NCBI GenBank assembly: GCA_036384795.1
Contig: DASVLP010000062.1
Span: forward strand, 1 to 64,000
Reading direction: 5' to 3'
DNA: 64,000 bases
From: Andeanibacterium sp036384795
Lineage (GTDB): Bacteria; Pseudomonadota; Alphaproteobacteria; Sphingomonadales; Sphingomonadaceae
The notes beneath the pieces were generated by a model. That model worked only from the letters and a program-made list of their open reading frames with translations, made no database searches and had not been told where the DNA came from. Numbering within the stretch: the first letter of the stretch is position 1; every line of letters starts with the position of its first letter. Below are positions 31,901 through 38,594 of the stretch, piece after piece. A program made the position numbers and the translations under genes.

Positions 31901-33197
31901 CGGCTTGCGTTACAACGGCCCGGCCGACACGCTGTTCTCGCTCGGCGGCCTCGCCGACCAGCGCCTGTCGGGGCCGATCGGGGTTGCCGCCGATTTCTCG
32001 GGCCATGTGCGCCAGCCGCAGCTCACCGGCGTGGTGAAGGCGAACAACCTCACCTACCAGAACCTCACCTATGGCACGACGCTGACCAATCTTGCGATCG
32101 ACGGCCGCTTCACCGGCGACCGGATCGACATCGCGAGCCTGACGGCCAAGGCGGGCGACGGCACGCTGAGCGGCAGCGGCTATGTCAGCCTTGCAGCCGA
32201 CCGCGGGTTCCCGATGGACGTGAAGCTCGACCTCAACAATGCGCAGCTGGCCAAGAGCGACGACTTGTCGGCCGCCGCCACCGGCAACCTGCACCTGACC
32301 AAGGCCGCCGGGCAGCCGCCGCTGCTGTCAGGCCAGATCACGCTGCCGAACACCCGCTACAAGTTCGTGCGCGGCGGCGCGGAGAAGATCCCGCAGCTCA
32401 CCGGCGTGCATTTCAAGCCGCGCAAGGGCCCCGCGCAGATCACCGGCAACGAACAGCCGGCGAAAGTCCCCAACGCGTTCAGCAAAGTGCAGCTCAACAT
32501 CAAGGTCACCGCGCCGGAGCGGTTCTACGTCTCTGGCATGGGTCTCGAATCCGAATGGAGCGCGGACCTCACGGTCGGCGGAACGAGCGCCCAGCCGCGG
32601 CTCACCGGCAATCTCGAGGTGGTGCGCGGCACGTTGGGGTTCGCCGGCCATTCGTTCAAGATCGACCATGGGCGGATCGATTTCGTCGGCGACAATCCGA
32701 TCGATCCGCAGATTTCGTTCCAGGCTTCCGAAGATATCGACGCAACGACCGTCCAGATCAACGTCAGCGGCCGCTCGAGCGATCCGCAGATCGCGTTTAC
32801 CAGTACCCCGGGCCTGCCGCAGGAAGAGATCGTCTCGCGCATCCTGTTCGGTCGCTCGGCGGCGAACCTGTCGTCGATCCAGGCGCTCCAGCTCGCCGCG
32901 TCGCTCAATTCGCTGCGCGGTGGCGGGGGCGGGTTCAACCCGCTCGATAAGCTGCGCTCGGCGACCGGGCTCGACCGGCTGCGCGTGCTCGGCGCCGACG
33001 AGACGCAAGGGCGCGGCACCGCAATCGCCGCGGGCAAGTACATCACCGACAACATCTATATCGAGGTGATCACCGACGCGCGCGGGTTCACCGCCACCCA
33101 GCTGGAGATCAGCCTGACCAAGGCACTGTCGATCCTCAGCCAGGCGGGCGGTTCGGGCGCGACCAACTTCAGCATCCGCTACGAGAAGAACTACTGA
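28965..33197 (+). CDS. tamB: TamB: translocation and assembly module subunit (DUF490)
   Basis: 1410 residues. A basic/His-rich N-terminus is followed by one membrane helix (about 26-46, WVAIALGVVVLLVACLFGFL), then a very long beta-helical repeat region of AsmA/TamB type, and the C-terminal DUF490 domain (about 1040-1410) with LTGQITLPNTRYKF-type blocks, GFAGHSFKIDHGRIDFVGD, GLPQEEIVSRILFGRS and FSIRYEKNY at the end. It spans the periplasm from the inner membrane to TamA and is thought to carry lipids or assist outer-membrane protein insertion. The start codon overlaps the tamA stop (TGATG), and its own stop overlaps the following lipoprotein start in the same way. Confidence 0.95.
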   Translation: MAEEPEVAEEPAVETPHRHHPVRTILKWVAIALGVVVLLVACLFGFLQTDSGRRFVAHQIEALEFKNGMKIGIGRLNGNLFGSLTVDRLTVSDPQGEFLAIPHAKLDWRPIAYLFGHVDVRSLTAQTVTLERVPHLKPSEQKGPLLPDIDIDVGKLQVDRFVALPAVTGKRRVLSFGGTAHIADGRAIANLKAETIAVEGEAPGGDRLVAAIDAEPDKNRLAMDLALDAPADGVIAAMAGMKKPIVARLAGKGDWNHWDGHFTGSLGGDQLADIAITGRNGHFNVKGDTRVAQLVPGQVSRLLGPVTAIDLSADFVHRRAALDGTITSDTLNLAAKGTVDLGENRFDDLDVSVALLKPAELTKNLIGNGLTAHLTLNGAFKTPTVDYDIAAAQVKVNDIVLDRLRARGSVTMSERGYRTPLHASVARITGLDSVAGGTLEDVRLDGNVAMQGSRILSDDLRLRSSRIDAKLTVIADLSKGFYAGAINGRINNYRIASVGIFNIESKLDLKTGRNGGYAIEGRVRARSTKITNASVASFLGGQAVAAANVRYGTDGVVRVSNVQLESPLIHITGGSGSYEPGGKIALKLAAETQQYGPVTLALNGTLNSPHAVVTAAHPGFGIGLADLTAEVTGRNGTYNLKAKASTDYGPLVADVTLDLAHAKSLKINSANLGGIDFTGSLTQTAQGPFAGELQAHGKGLGGVVRLAAAGKYQQVDFNLRANDARLDGPQAVYIGSAIIDGRAVLYERPQIQLDAQLGNFAYGQYNFTVARAQVDYKDGAGAAKFVAEGSNAFPLRLAGNVEFKPDLWSAMLTGRIRGIEIATKGPARIVPRADGYELLPSTFTIGKGTARLAGKYGNGLTIQSRIEGIDLSLVNSFIPALGVGGTLDGSLDFAQANSSAFPSADARIRINGFTRTTAATVSMPVDLNFAGKLVPDGGTGSAVFRRGNTVIGRLQASLRPLGPGAGSWVTRLMDAPFSGGLRYNGPADTLFSLGGLADQRLSGPIGVAADFSGHVRQPQLTGVVKANNLTYQNLTYGTTLTNLAIDGRFTGDRIDIASLTAKAGDGTLSGSGYVSLAADRGFPMDVKLDLNNAQLAKSDDLSAAATGNLHLTKAAGQPPLLSGQITLPNTRYKFVRGGAEKIPQLTGVHFKPRKGPAQITGNEQPAKVPNAFSKVQLNIKVTAPERFYVSGMGLESEWSADLTVGGTSAQPRLTGNLEVVRGTLGFAGHSFKIDHGRIDFVGDNPIDPQISFQASEDIDATTVQINVSGRSSDPQIAFTSTPGLPQEEIVSRILFGRSAANLSSIQALQLAASLNSLRGGGGGFNPLDKLRSATGLDRLRVLGADETQGRGTAIAAGKYITDNIYIEVITDARGFTATQLEISLTKALSILSQAGGSGATNFSIRYEKNY

Positions 33198-33403
33198 TGC
33201 GTCGCGCGGCGATCCTGACGCTGCTGCTGCTTGCCGCGTGCAAGCCCAGCTTCGACGATCGCTACGACAAAGCGGACAAGGACATCCGCGCGCAGGCGTC
33301 GGGCGTCGACAGCGAGCTCGCGAAACAGCAGCGGCCGACGCCGTCGCCCACCGCCGAACCCGCGGCAGCATCTTCCGATACCGGGGATCCGCCGGCCGAG
33401 TAG
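33197..33403 (+). CDS. Small lipoprotein encoded after tamB
   Basis: 68 residues. The lipobox LLLAAC at residues 10-15 predicts cleavage before Cys15 and lipid attachment. The mature part starts KPSFDDRYDKADKDI and ends in a Thr/Pro/Ala/Ser-rich disordered tail (TPSPTAEPAAASSDTGD). The start overlaps the tamB stop (TGATG), so it is translated with the TAM genes and may assist them in the periplasm. That role is inferred only from position. A downstream terminator was not seen. Confidence 0.75.
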   Translation: MRRAAILTLLLLAACKPSFDDRYDKADKDIRAQASGVDSELAKQQRPTPSPTAEPAAASSDTGDPPAE

Positions 33404-33447
33404 CCCGACCGCAAGTGGCCGGGATGCGACGAACCGACCGGCCTGAT

Positions 33448-33473
33448 GGAACACGCGCCCAGCGGCGTCCGTT
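33448..33473 (+). promoter_or_regulatory. EcfG-type promoter of the DUF3008-SDR operon
   Basis: GGAAC (33448-33452), 17-base spacer, CGTT (33470-33473), an exact consensus match. Transcription would start near 33481, leaving a leader of about 160 bases before the ATG at 33640. Confidence 0.78.
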
Positions 33474-33546
33474 GGGGCTGCATGGGCTGGCTTGTCTCTT
33501 TTCGACACTGGCAAGAACGGATGACACCCTCTCGGCCGGCCCAAAC

Positions 33547-33618
33547 GCAGCATCGCGCCGGCACCTCCCGGACGACCCCAACCCCACTCCACGGTCCGGA
33601 TTTCCGGCGCGATGCTGC
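33547..33618 (+). other. Long structured hairpin in the DUF3008 leader
   Basis: A perfect 15-bp inverted repeat (arms 33547-33561 and 33604-33618) encloses a 42-base spacer that itself contains a second complementary pair, CCGGAC and GTCCGG. The structure lies wholly between the EcfG start point and the DUF3008 start codon, and its 3' arm ends 21 bases before the ATG. It has no T tract, so it is not a terminator. It may be a cis-acting RNA controlling translation or stability. Confidence 0.7.
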
Positions 33619-33639
33619 CCCTGTTGTTGGAGAACGGTG

Positions 33640-33825
33640 ATGCCTGCCAAATCCAAGGCGCAGCAGAAAGCTGCCGGCGCCGCGCTTTCCGCCAAGCGCG
33701 GCGACACGAAAGTCAGCGAGCTCAAAGGCGCTTCGAAATCGATGTACAAGTCGATGAGCGAAAAGCAGCTCGACGAGTTCGCCAGCACCAAGCGCAAGGG
33801 GAAGCCCGAACATGTCGACGACTGA
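33640..33825 (+). CDS. DUF3008 family protein
   Basis: 61 residues, highly basic and hydrophilic, beginning MPAKSKAQQKAAGAALSAKR and containing LKGASKSMYKSMSEKQLDEF and STKRKGKPEHV. This matches the small DUF3008 family closely from memory; its function is unknown. The ATG at 33640 follows GGAGAACGG. It lies behind an exact EcfG promoter and a structured leader, and its last 14 bases overlap the start of the next SDR gene. It is probably a general stress protein. Confidence 0.88.
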   Translation: MPAKSKAQQKAAGAALSAKRGDTKVSELKGASKSMYKSMSEKQLDEFASTKRKGKPEHVDD

Positions 33826-34702
33826 TTCTCCCGCCGACGCCGCGACGATCGAGCGGCAGAAGGTCGGAATGGTCCATGAGGACGAGCTGCCCGGCCACGA
33901 GAGCGAGCTGGAGCCCAAGCCGGAGTGGCAGCCGCGCTATCCGGGGTCGGGCCGCCTGAAAGGCAAGGTCGCGCTGGTGACCGGCGCCGACAGCGGCATC
34001 GGCCGCGCGGTCGCCGTGCTCTTCGCGCGAGAGGGTGCGGACGTCGCGATCGCCTACCTGTGCGAACACGACGACGCGAAGAAGACTGCGCAGATCGTCG
34101 AGAGCGAAGGCGGACGCGCGTTGACCATCGCGGGCGATCTCGGCGAGCCCGCGCATTGCCAGAAGGTGGTCGACAAAGTCGTCGCCGAGTTCGGGCGGAT
34201 CGACGTGCTGGTGAACAACGCCGGCGAGCAGCATCCCGACGAGGACATCAAGGAAATCACCGACAAGCAGCTGCAGCGCACGTTCCAGACCAACATCTTC
34301 TCGATGTTCTACCTGACCCAGGCGGCGCTGCCGCACATGAAGAAGGGCTCGGCAATCATCAACACCACCTCGGTGACGATGTACCAGGGCTCCAAGGCGC
34401 TGCTGGACTATTCGAGCACCAAGGGCGCGATCACCGCATTCACCCGTTCGCTCAGCGAGAACCTGATCGAAAAGGGCATCCGCGTGAACGCGGTCGCGCC
34501 GGGCCCGATCTGGACCCCGCTCAACCCGATGGGCGGCGCGGACCCGGAAAAGGTCAAGCACTTCGGCGAAAGCACCCCGATGGGCCGCGCCGGTCAGCCG
34601 AACGAAGTGGCGCCCAGCTTCCTGTTCCTCGCCTGCGAGGATGCCAGCTACATGAGCGGTCAGGTGCTGCATCCGAATGGTGGGACCATCGTCAACGGAT
34701 AG
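33812..34702 (+). CDS. SDR family oxidoreductase (stress-type, YhdF/YhxC-like)
   Basis: 296 residues. A 45-residue N-terminal extension (KVGMVHEDELPGHESELEPK, then EWQPRYPGSGRLKGK) is typical of the stress-associated SDR subfamily that includes Bacillus YhdF/YhxC. Cofactor motif VTGADSGIGRAV, NNAGEQHP, catalytic Ser in NTTSVTMY, Tyr-x-x-x-Lys in YSSTKGA, and a C-terminal FLACEDASYMSGQVLHPNGG. An NAD(P)-dependent alcohol or sugar oxidoreductase; substrate unknown. It overlaps DUF3008 by 14 bases and is expected to share its EcfG promoter. Two palindromes follow the stop. Confidence 0.92.
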   Translation: MSTTDSPADAATIERQKVGMVHEDELPGHESELEPKPEWQPRYPGSGRLKGKVALVTGADSGIGRAVAVLFAREGADVAIAYLCEHDDAKKTAQIVESEGGRALTIAGDLGEPAHCQKVVDKVVAEFGRIDVLVNNAGEQHPDEDIKEITDKQLQRTFQTNIFSMFYLTQAALPHMKKGSAIINTTSVTMYQGSKALLDYSSTKGAITAFTRSLSENLIEKGIRVNAVAPGPIWTPLNPMGGADPEKVKHFGESTPMGRAGQPNEVAPSFLFLACEDASYMSGQVLHPNGGTIVNG

Positions 34703-34720
34703 TCGAAACAAAATGTCGTC

Positions 34721-34802
34721 GCCCCTGCGCAGGCAGGGGCCCAGCTGACATTGAGCTTCTCGCAGACCGATAGGTTATCTGGATCCCCGCCTGCGCGGGG
34801 AT
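34721..34802. repeat. REP-like double palindrome between converging genes
   Basis: Two perfect 8-bp stems with 4-base loops: 34721-34740 (GCCCCTGC/GCAGGGGC) and 34783-34802 (ATCCCCGC/GCGGGGAT). The second, followed by GACG, resembles the CCCCGC-x-GCGGGGATGACG intergenic repeats common in sphingomonad genomes. It separates the 3' ends of the SDR and DUF3175 genes and could act as a two-way transcription end, though no T tract follows. Confidence 0.75.
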
Positions 34803-34827
34803 GACGGGATATTGGCTTTTCTCTCGT

Positions 34828-35103
34828 TCAATCCTTCTCGAACAGCGCGTGCAGCTCGTCCTTCGCGCGCTCCAGCTTCTCCTTCTCGGCCTTGGACAGG
34901 TTCTTGCCCGCGCGGTTGATGTAGAAGTTGAGCATCGCCATCGACGATTGCGCCGGCGTGCCCTTGCGGCGCTTGCTGTGCTCGGCCGAGCGCTTGAGGG
35001 ACTTGGCGATCTCCTTGGGGTCGTCCTGCTTGAACAGCCCTTCCTTGAGGTCGAGCGCGTCCGAGTGCTCGGTGACTTCATGGGACCATTTTTTCTTCGT
35101 CAT
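34828..35103 (-). CDS. DUF3175 domain protein, linked to LigD
   Basis: 91 residues, basic and helical: KWSHEVTEHSDALDLKEGLF, DDPKEIAKSLKRSAEHSKRR, MLNFYINRAGKNLSKAEKEK, LERAKDELHALFEKD. This matches DUF3175 as I recall it. The ATG at 35103 follows an excellent AAAGGAGG site. It lies 28 bases after the LigD stop on the same strand, giving the apparent operon Ku / LigD / DUF3175. A role in end joining or chromatin under stress is a guess from position. Confidence 0.88.
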   Translation of the reverse strand: MTKKKWSHEVTEHSDALDLKEGLFKQDDPKEIAKSLKRSAEHSKRRKGTPAQSSMAMLNFYINRAGKNLSKAEKEKLERAKDELHALFEKD

Positions 35104-35131
35104 CGCCGGCCTCCTTTGCCGCCTCTGACGG

Positions 35132-37654
35132 TCAAACGTCTGGCAGTGCCTGATCGGCGAAGCCCCAACCGGCGAGCGCCTTGCTTTTGGCACGGGTGAG
35201 CAATTTTCCGGCATCGGCGATCGAGTAGGGGTGGGCGTTCTTCAATCCCTCCAGTTCGCCCCAAGCGATCGGCGCCGCGACCGGCGCGCCTTCGCGGGCG
35301 CGCGCCGAATAGGGCACCACCGCGGTCGCGCCGCGCTGGTTACGCAGCCAGTCGATGAAGATCTTGCCCTTGCGCTTGGCCTTGCTCATCGTCGCAACGA
35401 AACGGTCGGGCTCGGCGGCGGCAAGCGCCTGGGCGAAGCGGCTGGCGAAATCGGTGTGCGCTTCCCACGAATGCCCGGGGGTCAGTGGCGCGATCACGTG
35501 GATTCCCTTGCCGCCGGTGGTCATCGCGAAGGTGGTGAGGCCGAGGTCGGCCAGGCGATCGCGCACGTCGGTCGCCGCTTTCACCACGTCTTCGAAGCCT
35601 AGCCCTTCGTCGGGATCGAGATCGAAGATCATCCGTTCCGGGGCTTCGACGTCGCTCGCGCGGCAGGCCCAGCCGTGGAACTCGATCGTGCCCATCTGCA
35701 CGCAGGCGAGGATTCCGGCGACGTCCTCGACGTAGATGTAATCCTCGGTGCCGCCTTTCTTCTCGGCGATCGGCACGTGGTGGACGTAGGGCCCGAAGCT
35801 GCCGGTGTCGTGTTTCTGGAAGAAGCACTTCTTCGCTCGGCCTTGCGGGCAGCGGATCAGGCTTATCGGGCGATTGGCGCCGAACGGCAGCAATAACGGT
35901 GCGATTTCGGTGTAATAGTCCGCCAGCTGGCCTTTGGTTTGGCCGCTTTCGGGGAAGATCACCCGGTCGCGGTTGCTGATCTTGACCAAGGCTTCCTCCT
36001 CGGGTGCGTCCTCGGCCGTTTCGGGCTTCACTTCCTTGGCTGGCTTGTCGCTCCTGAGGCCGATGAAGCTGCCGTGGCGCACGTGTCCTTGCGCGGTGAT
36101 CTCGCCGAACGCGATTTCGGCGACCAGCTTGGGCTCGAGCCAGGTCACGCCGCGCGCCTCGGGCCGCTCGACCTCGACCGGCGCGGTCTTGCGCTCGAGC
36201 GGCTTGAACTTGCGCGTCAGCTCGTCGAGCGTGTCGGCGTTGAAGCCGGTGCCTACCCGGCCCTTGTAGGTCAGCTTGCCGCCTTCGTTCTGCGCCAGCG
36301 CGAGCGAGGAGAACGGGCGGCCCTTGGCCGAGCTCTTCTTCCAGCCGACGATCACGAACTCCTGCCGATTGGTGCACTTGACCTTGACCCAGTTCTTGGT
36401 CCGCTCCGAACGATAAGGCGCATCGATCCGTTTCGAGATGATCCCTTCCTGCCCGGCGCCGCACATTTGATTGAACAGCTTCTCGCCCGCGCCGATCAGG
36501 TGGTCGGCGTAATGAATCGGCGATTTGGCATCGCGCAGCAGCGCCTCGAGCCGCTCCTTGCGCTCGATGTTGGGCAGGCGGGTCAAGTCCTCGCCGTCGA
36601 GTTCGAGCAGATCGAACGCATGATAGGCGAGGTTGTCCTTCTCGCCCTGCGAACCGTGGCCGCGCTTCAACACGTTCTGCAGCGAGGAGAAGTCGGGATT
36701 GCCCTCGCGATCGTAGGCGACGATCTCACCGTCGATCAGGCACGGCGGCAGGTCGAGCGCGGCGAAGTGGCGGATCAGCGGCGCGAACTTGTCGGACCAG
36801 TCCTTGCCGCTGCGGGTGTAGACAACCACTTTCTCGCCCGCCGCGGCGACCAGCGCGCGGTAACCGTCGAACTTGATCTCGTGCATCCAGCCGTTCCCCG
36901 CCGGCACCGCGTCGACCAATGTCGCGAGCTGCGGCGGGCGGAACTTGGGCGGCGCGGTGCCGCGCCTGGGCGCTTTGGCGCGACTCTTGGTGCGCTTCTG
37001 GTTGTGCTCGGCCGCCTTCTCCATCTCGGCGGCGAACGCTTTCCCACGCTTGCCTTTGAGCGAGTGCTCGCCTTTCTTGTCGGCTTCGATCTCAGCCATC
37101 GAGCGGCCGGTCAGCACGCTGGTCAGGCCATGCTCGACCAAAGTATCGCCAGGTTCGGCATATTCGTCGTCGAGCTTGCGCAAGAGCCAGTTCTCGCGCT
37201 TCTCGCCCGGCTTCTTGCGCAGCCGGATCAGCAGCCACTCGCCCTTCATCCGCTCGCCCTCGAGCGTGAAGTGGAGGTGACCTTTTTCGAGGTCTTTCGC
37301 GCTTTTGCCCTCGACCGGCGCCCAGGTGCCCTGGTCCCACAGCATCACCGATCCGCCGCCGTATTCGCCTTTCGGGATGTTGCCCTCGAAGTGGGCGTAG
37401 GACATCGGGTGATCCTCGGTGCGGACCGCCAGCCGCTTGATGTCGGGATCGGGCGAGGGGCCCTTGGTCACTGCCCAGCTCTTCAGCACGCCGTCGACTT
37501 CGAGTCGGAAGTCCCAGTGCAACCGCGTCGCATCGTGCTTCTGGACGATGAACAAGTGCCCGCTTTCGCTGCGGCCCAGCTTGCCCGCCGGCTCGGCGGT
37601 CTTCTTGAAATCGCGCTTGCGATTGTATTCGGCGAGCAGGTTGGCGGCGGCCAT
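35132..37654 (-). CDS. ligD: DNA ligase D (phosphoesterase - ligase - polymerase)
   Basis: 840 residues, three fused domains. The 3'-phosphoesterase is at about 30-190 with HDATRLHWDFRLE and WAVTKGPS; the ATP-dependent ligase is at about 235-540 with the adenylation motif KFDGYR (Lys near 261), LIDGEIVAYD and a WVKVKC motif VI; the LigD polymerase is at about 555-840 with YYTEIAPLLLPF, LDPDEGLGF as the metal site, TTGGKGIHV and TVVPYSAR. It repairs double-strand breaks with Ku by non-homologous end joining. Domain order PE-ligase-pol is that of the alphaproteobacterial type. It lies 9 bases downstream of Ku on the same strand. Confidence 0.96.
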   Translation of the reverse strand: MAAANLLAEYNRKRDFKKTAEPAGKLGRSESGHLFIVQKHDATRLHWDFRLEVDGVLKSWAVTKGPSPDPDIKRLAVRTEDHPMSYAHFEGNIPKGEYGGGSVMLWDQGTWAPVEGKSAKDLEKGHLHFTLEGERMKGEWLLIRLRKKPGEKRENWLLRKLDDEYAEPGDTLVEHGLTSVLTGRSMAEIEADKKGEHSLKGKRGKAFAAEMEKAAEHNQKRTKSRAKAPRRGTAPPKFRPPQLATLVDAVPAGNGWMHEIKFDGYRALVAAAGEKVVVYTRSGKDWSDKFAPLIRHFAALDLPPCLIDGEIVAYDREGNPDFSSLQNVLKRGHGSQGEKDNLAYHAFDLLELDGEDLTRLPNIERKERLEALLRDAKSPIHYADHLIGAGEKLFNQMCGAGQEGIISKRIDAPYRSERTKNWVKVKCTNRQEFVIVGWKKSSAKGRPFSSLALAQNEGGKLTYKGRVGTGFNADTLDELTRKFKPLERKTAPVEVERPEARGVTWLEPKLVAEIAFGEITAQGHVRHGSFIGLRSDKPAKEVKPETAEDAPEEEALVKISNRDRVIFPESGQTKGQLADYYTEIAPLLLPFGANRPISLIRCPQGRAKKCFFQKHDTGSFGPYVHHVPIAEKKGGTEDYIYVEDVAGILACVQMGTIEFHGWACRASDVEAPERMIFDLDPDEGLGFEDVVKAATDVRDRLADLGLTTFAMTTGGKGIHVIAPLTPGHSWEAHTDFASRFAQALAAAEPDRFVATMSKAKRKGKIFIDWLRNQRGATAVVPYSARAREGAPVAAPIAWGELEGLKNAHPYSIADAGKLLTRAKSKALAGWGFADQALPDV

Positions 37655-37663
37655 CGTTGACGC

Positions 37664-38506
37664 CTATGCCCGCTTGCGCGCGCGCGACTTGGCCGGCGCG
37701 GCAGCTTTCTTCGCCGGCTTTTCCTCGCTTACCGACTTCTTCAGCGCCGCCATCAGGTCGATCACGTTGCTGCCGCGGCCGGCCGGTTCTTCGGCTTCCT
37801 CGATCACCTTCTTCCCCTTGGCCTTCGCTTTCTTCTCGATGATCCGCATCAGCGCGTCGGAATAGCGGTCGTGGAATTCGCCCGCCTCGAACGGCGCGGT
37901 CTTCTTGTCGATCAGCGCGGCGGCCAACTCGAGCATGTCCTTGTCGGGCTTTTCCGTGCCGATGCTTTTGAAAAAGCTTTGCCCCGCGCGCACTTCGTCG
38001 GCGTAGCGCAGGGTTTCGAGCAACATGCCCTTGCCGCACGGCTTGATCGACACGAGGTATTCGCGCCCCCGCACCGACAGCTGCCCGAGCGCGATCTTCT
38101 TCTCCGAGCGCAAGGCGTCGCGCAGCACGACGTAGGCTTCCTCGGCCAGATCGTCGGCCGGAACGACGTAATAGGGCTTGTCGAAATAGAGCGGGTCGAT
38201 CTCGTCGTTATCGACGAATTGCACCAGTTCGAGCGTCTTCTTGCTCTCCACCTTGGCCGCCTCGATCTCGTCTTCGTCGAGCAGCACGTAGTGGCCTTTC
38301 GAGATTTCGAAGCCCTTGACGATCTCGTCCCGGTCGACCGGGCCAACGCCGGGCACCACTTTCTCGTACTGGATCCGCTTGCCGCTGGGTTCGTGGATCT
38401 GGTGGAAGGCGATCTTCGCGCCCGACTTGGTCGCGGCGTAAATCTCAACGGGAATCGAAACCAGCGCCAGCCTGATCTGGCCCTGCCAAAATGCGCGTGC
38501 CGCCAT
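37664..38506 (-). CDS. ku: Ku protein (non-homologous end joining)
   Basis: 280 residues. The single Ku core has RAFWQGQIRLALVSIPVEIY, KIAFHQIHEPSGKRIQYEK, VDRDEIVKGFEISKGHYVLL, DPLYFDKPYYVVPAD and SVRGREYLVSIKPCGKGMLL. A Lys/Ala/Glu-rich tail after about residue 230 (KKAKAKGKKVIEE, KKAAAPAKSRARKRA) is the usual bacterial DNA-binding extension. A homodimer that encircles DNA ends and recruits LigD. The ATG at 38506 follows GGAGG by 7 bases; an upstream extension to 38620 lacks Ku sequence. It is divergent from the hydroxyacid oxidase gene. Confidence 0.96.
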   Translation of the reverse strand: MAARAFWQGQIRLALVSIPVEIYAATKSGAKIAFHQIHEPSGKRIQYEKVVPGVGPVDRDEIVKGFEISKGHYVLLDEDEIEAAKVESKKTLELVQFVDNDEIDPLYFDKPYYVVPADDLAEEAYVVLRDALRSEKKIALGQLSVRGREYLVSIKPCGKGMLLETLRYADEVRAGQSFFKSIGTEKPDKDMLELAAALIDKKTAPFEAGEFHDRYSDALMRIIEKKAKAKGKKVIEEAEEPAGRGSNVIDLMAALKKSVSEEKPAKKAAAPAKSRARKRA

Positions 38507-38559
38507 AAGCGTACCTCCGGTGGGACAACTCCCGAGCGGGGGCGAAGTTTCTCGACGGT

Positions 38560-38585
38560 GGAACGCCTTAACCAGGATATCCGTT
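38560..38585 (+). promoter_or_regulatory. EcfG-type promoter of the hydroxyacid oxidase run
   Basis: GGAAC (38560-38564), 17-base spacer, CGTT (38582-38585), exact consensus. The downstream ATG is at 38595, only 9 bases past the -10 element, so the transcript would be leaderless or almost so. Confidence 0.78.
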
Positions 38586-38594
38586 TCGGTCTCG

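Noticed and set aside
28938..32294. Very long open frame (over 1100 codons) on the strand opposite tamB
   Set aside because: It mirrors the tamB codons in GC-rich DNA, is Arg/Ala/Gly/Asp-rich without domains, and tamB on the other strand has full family features.
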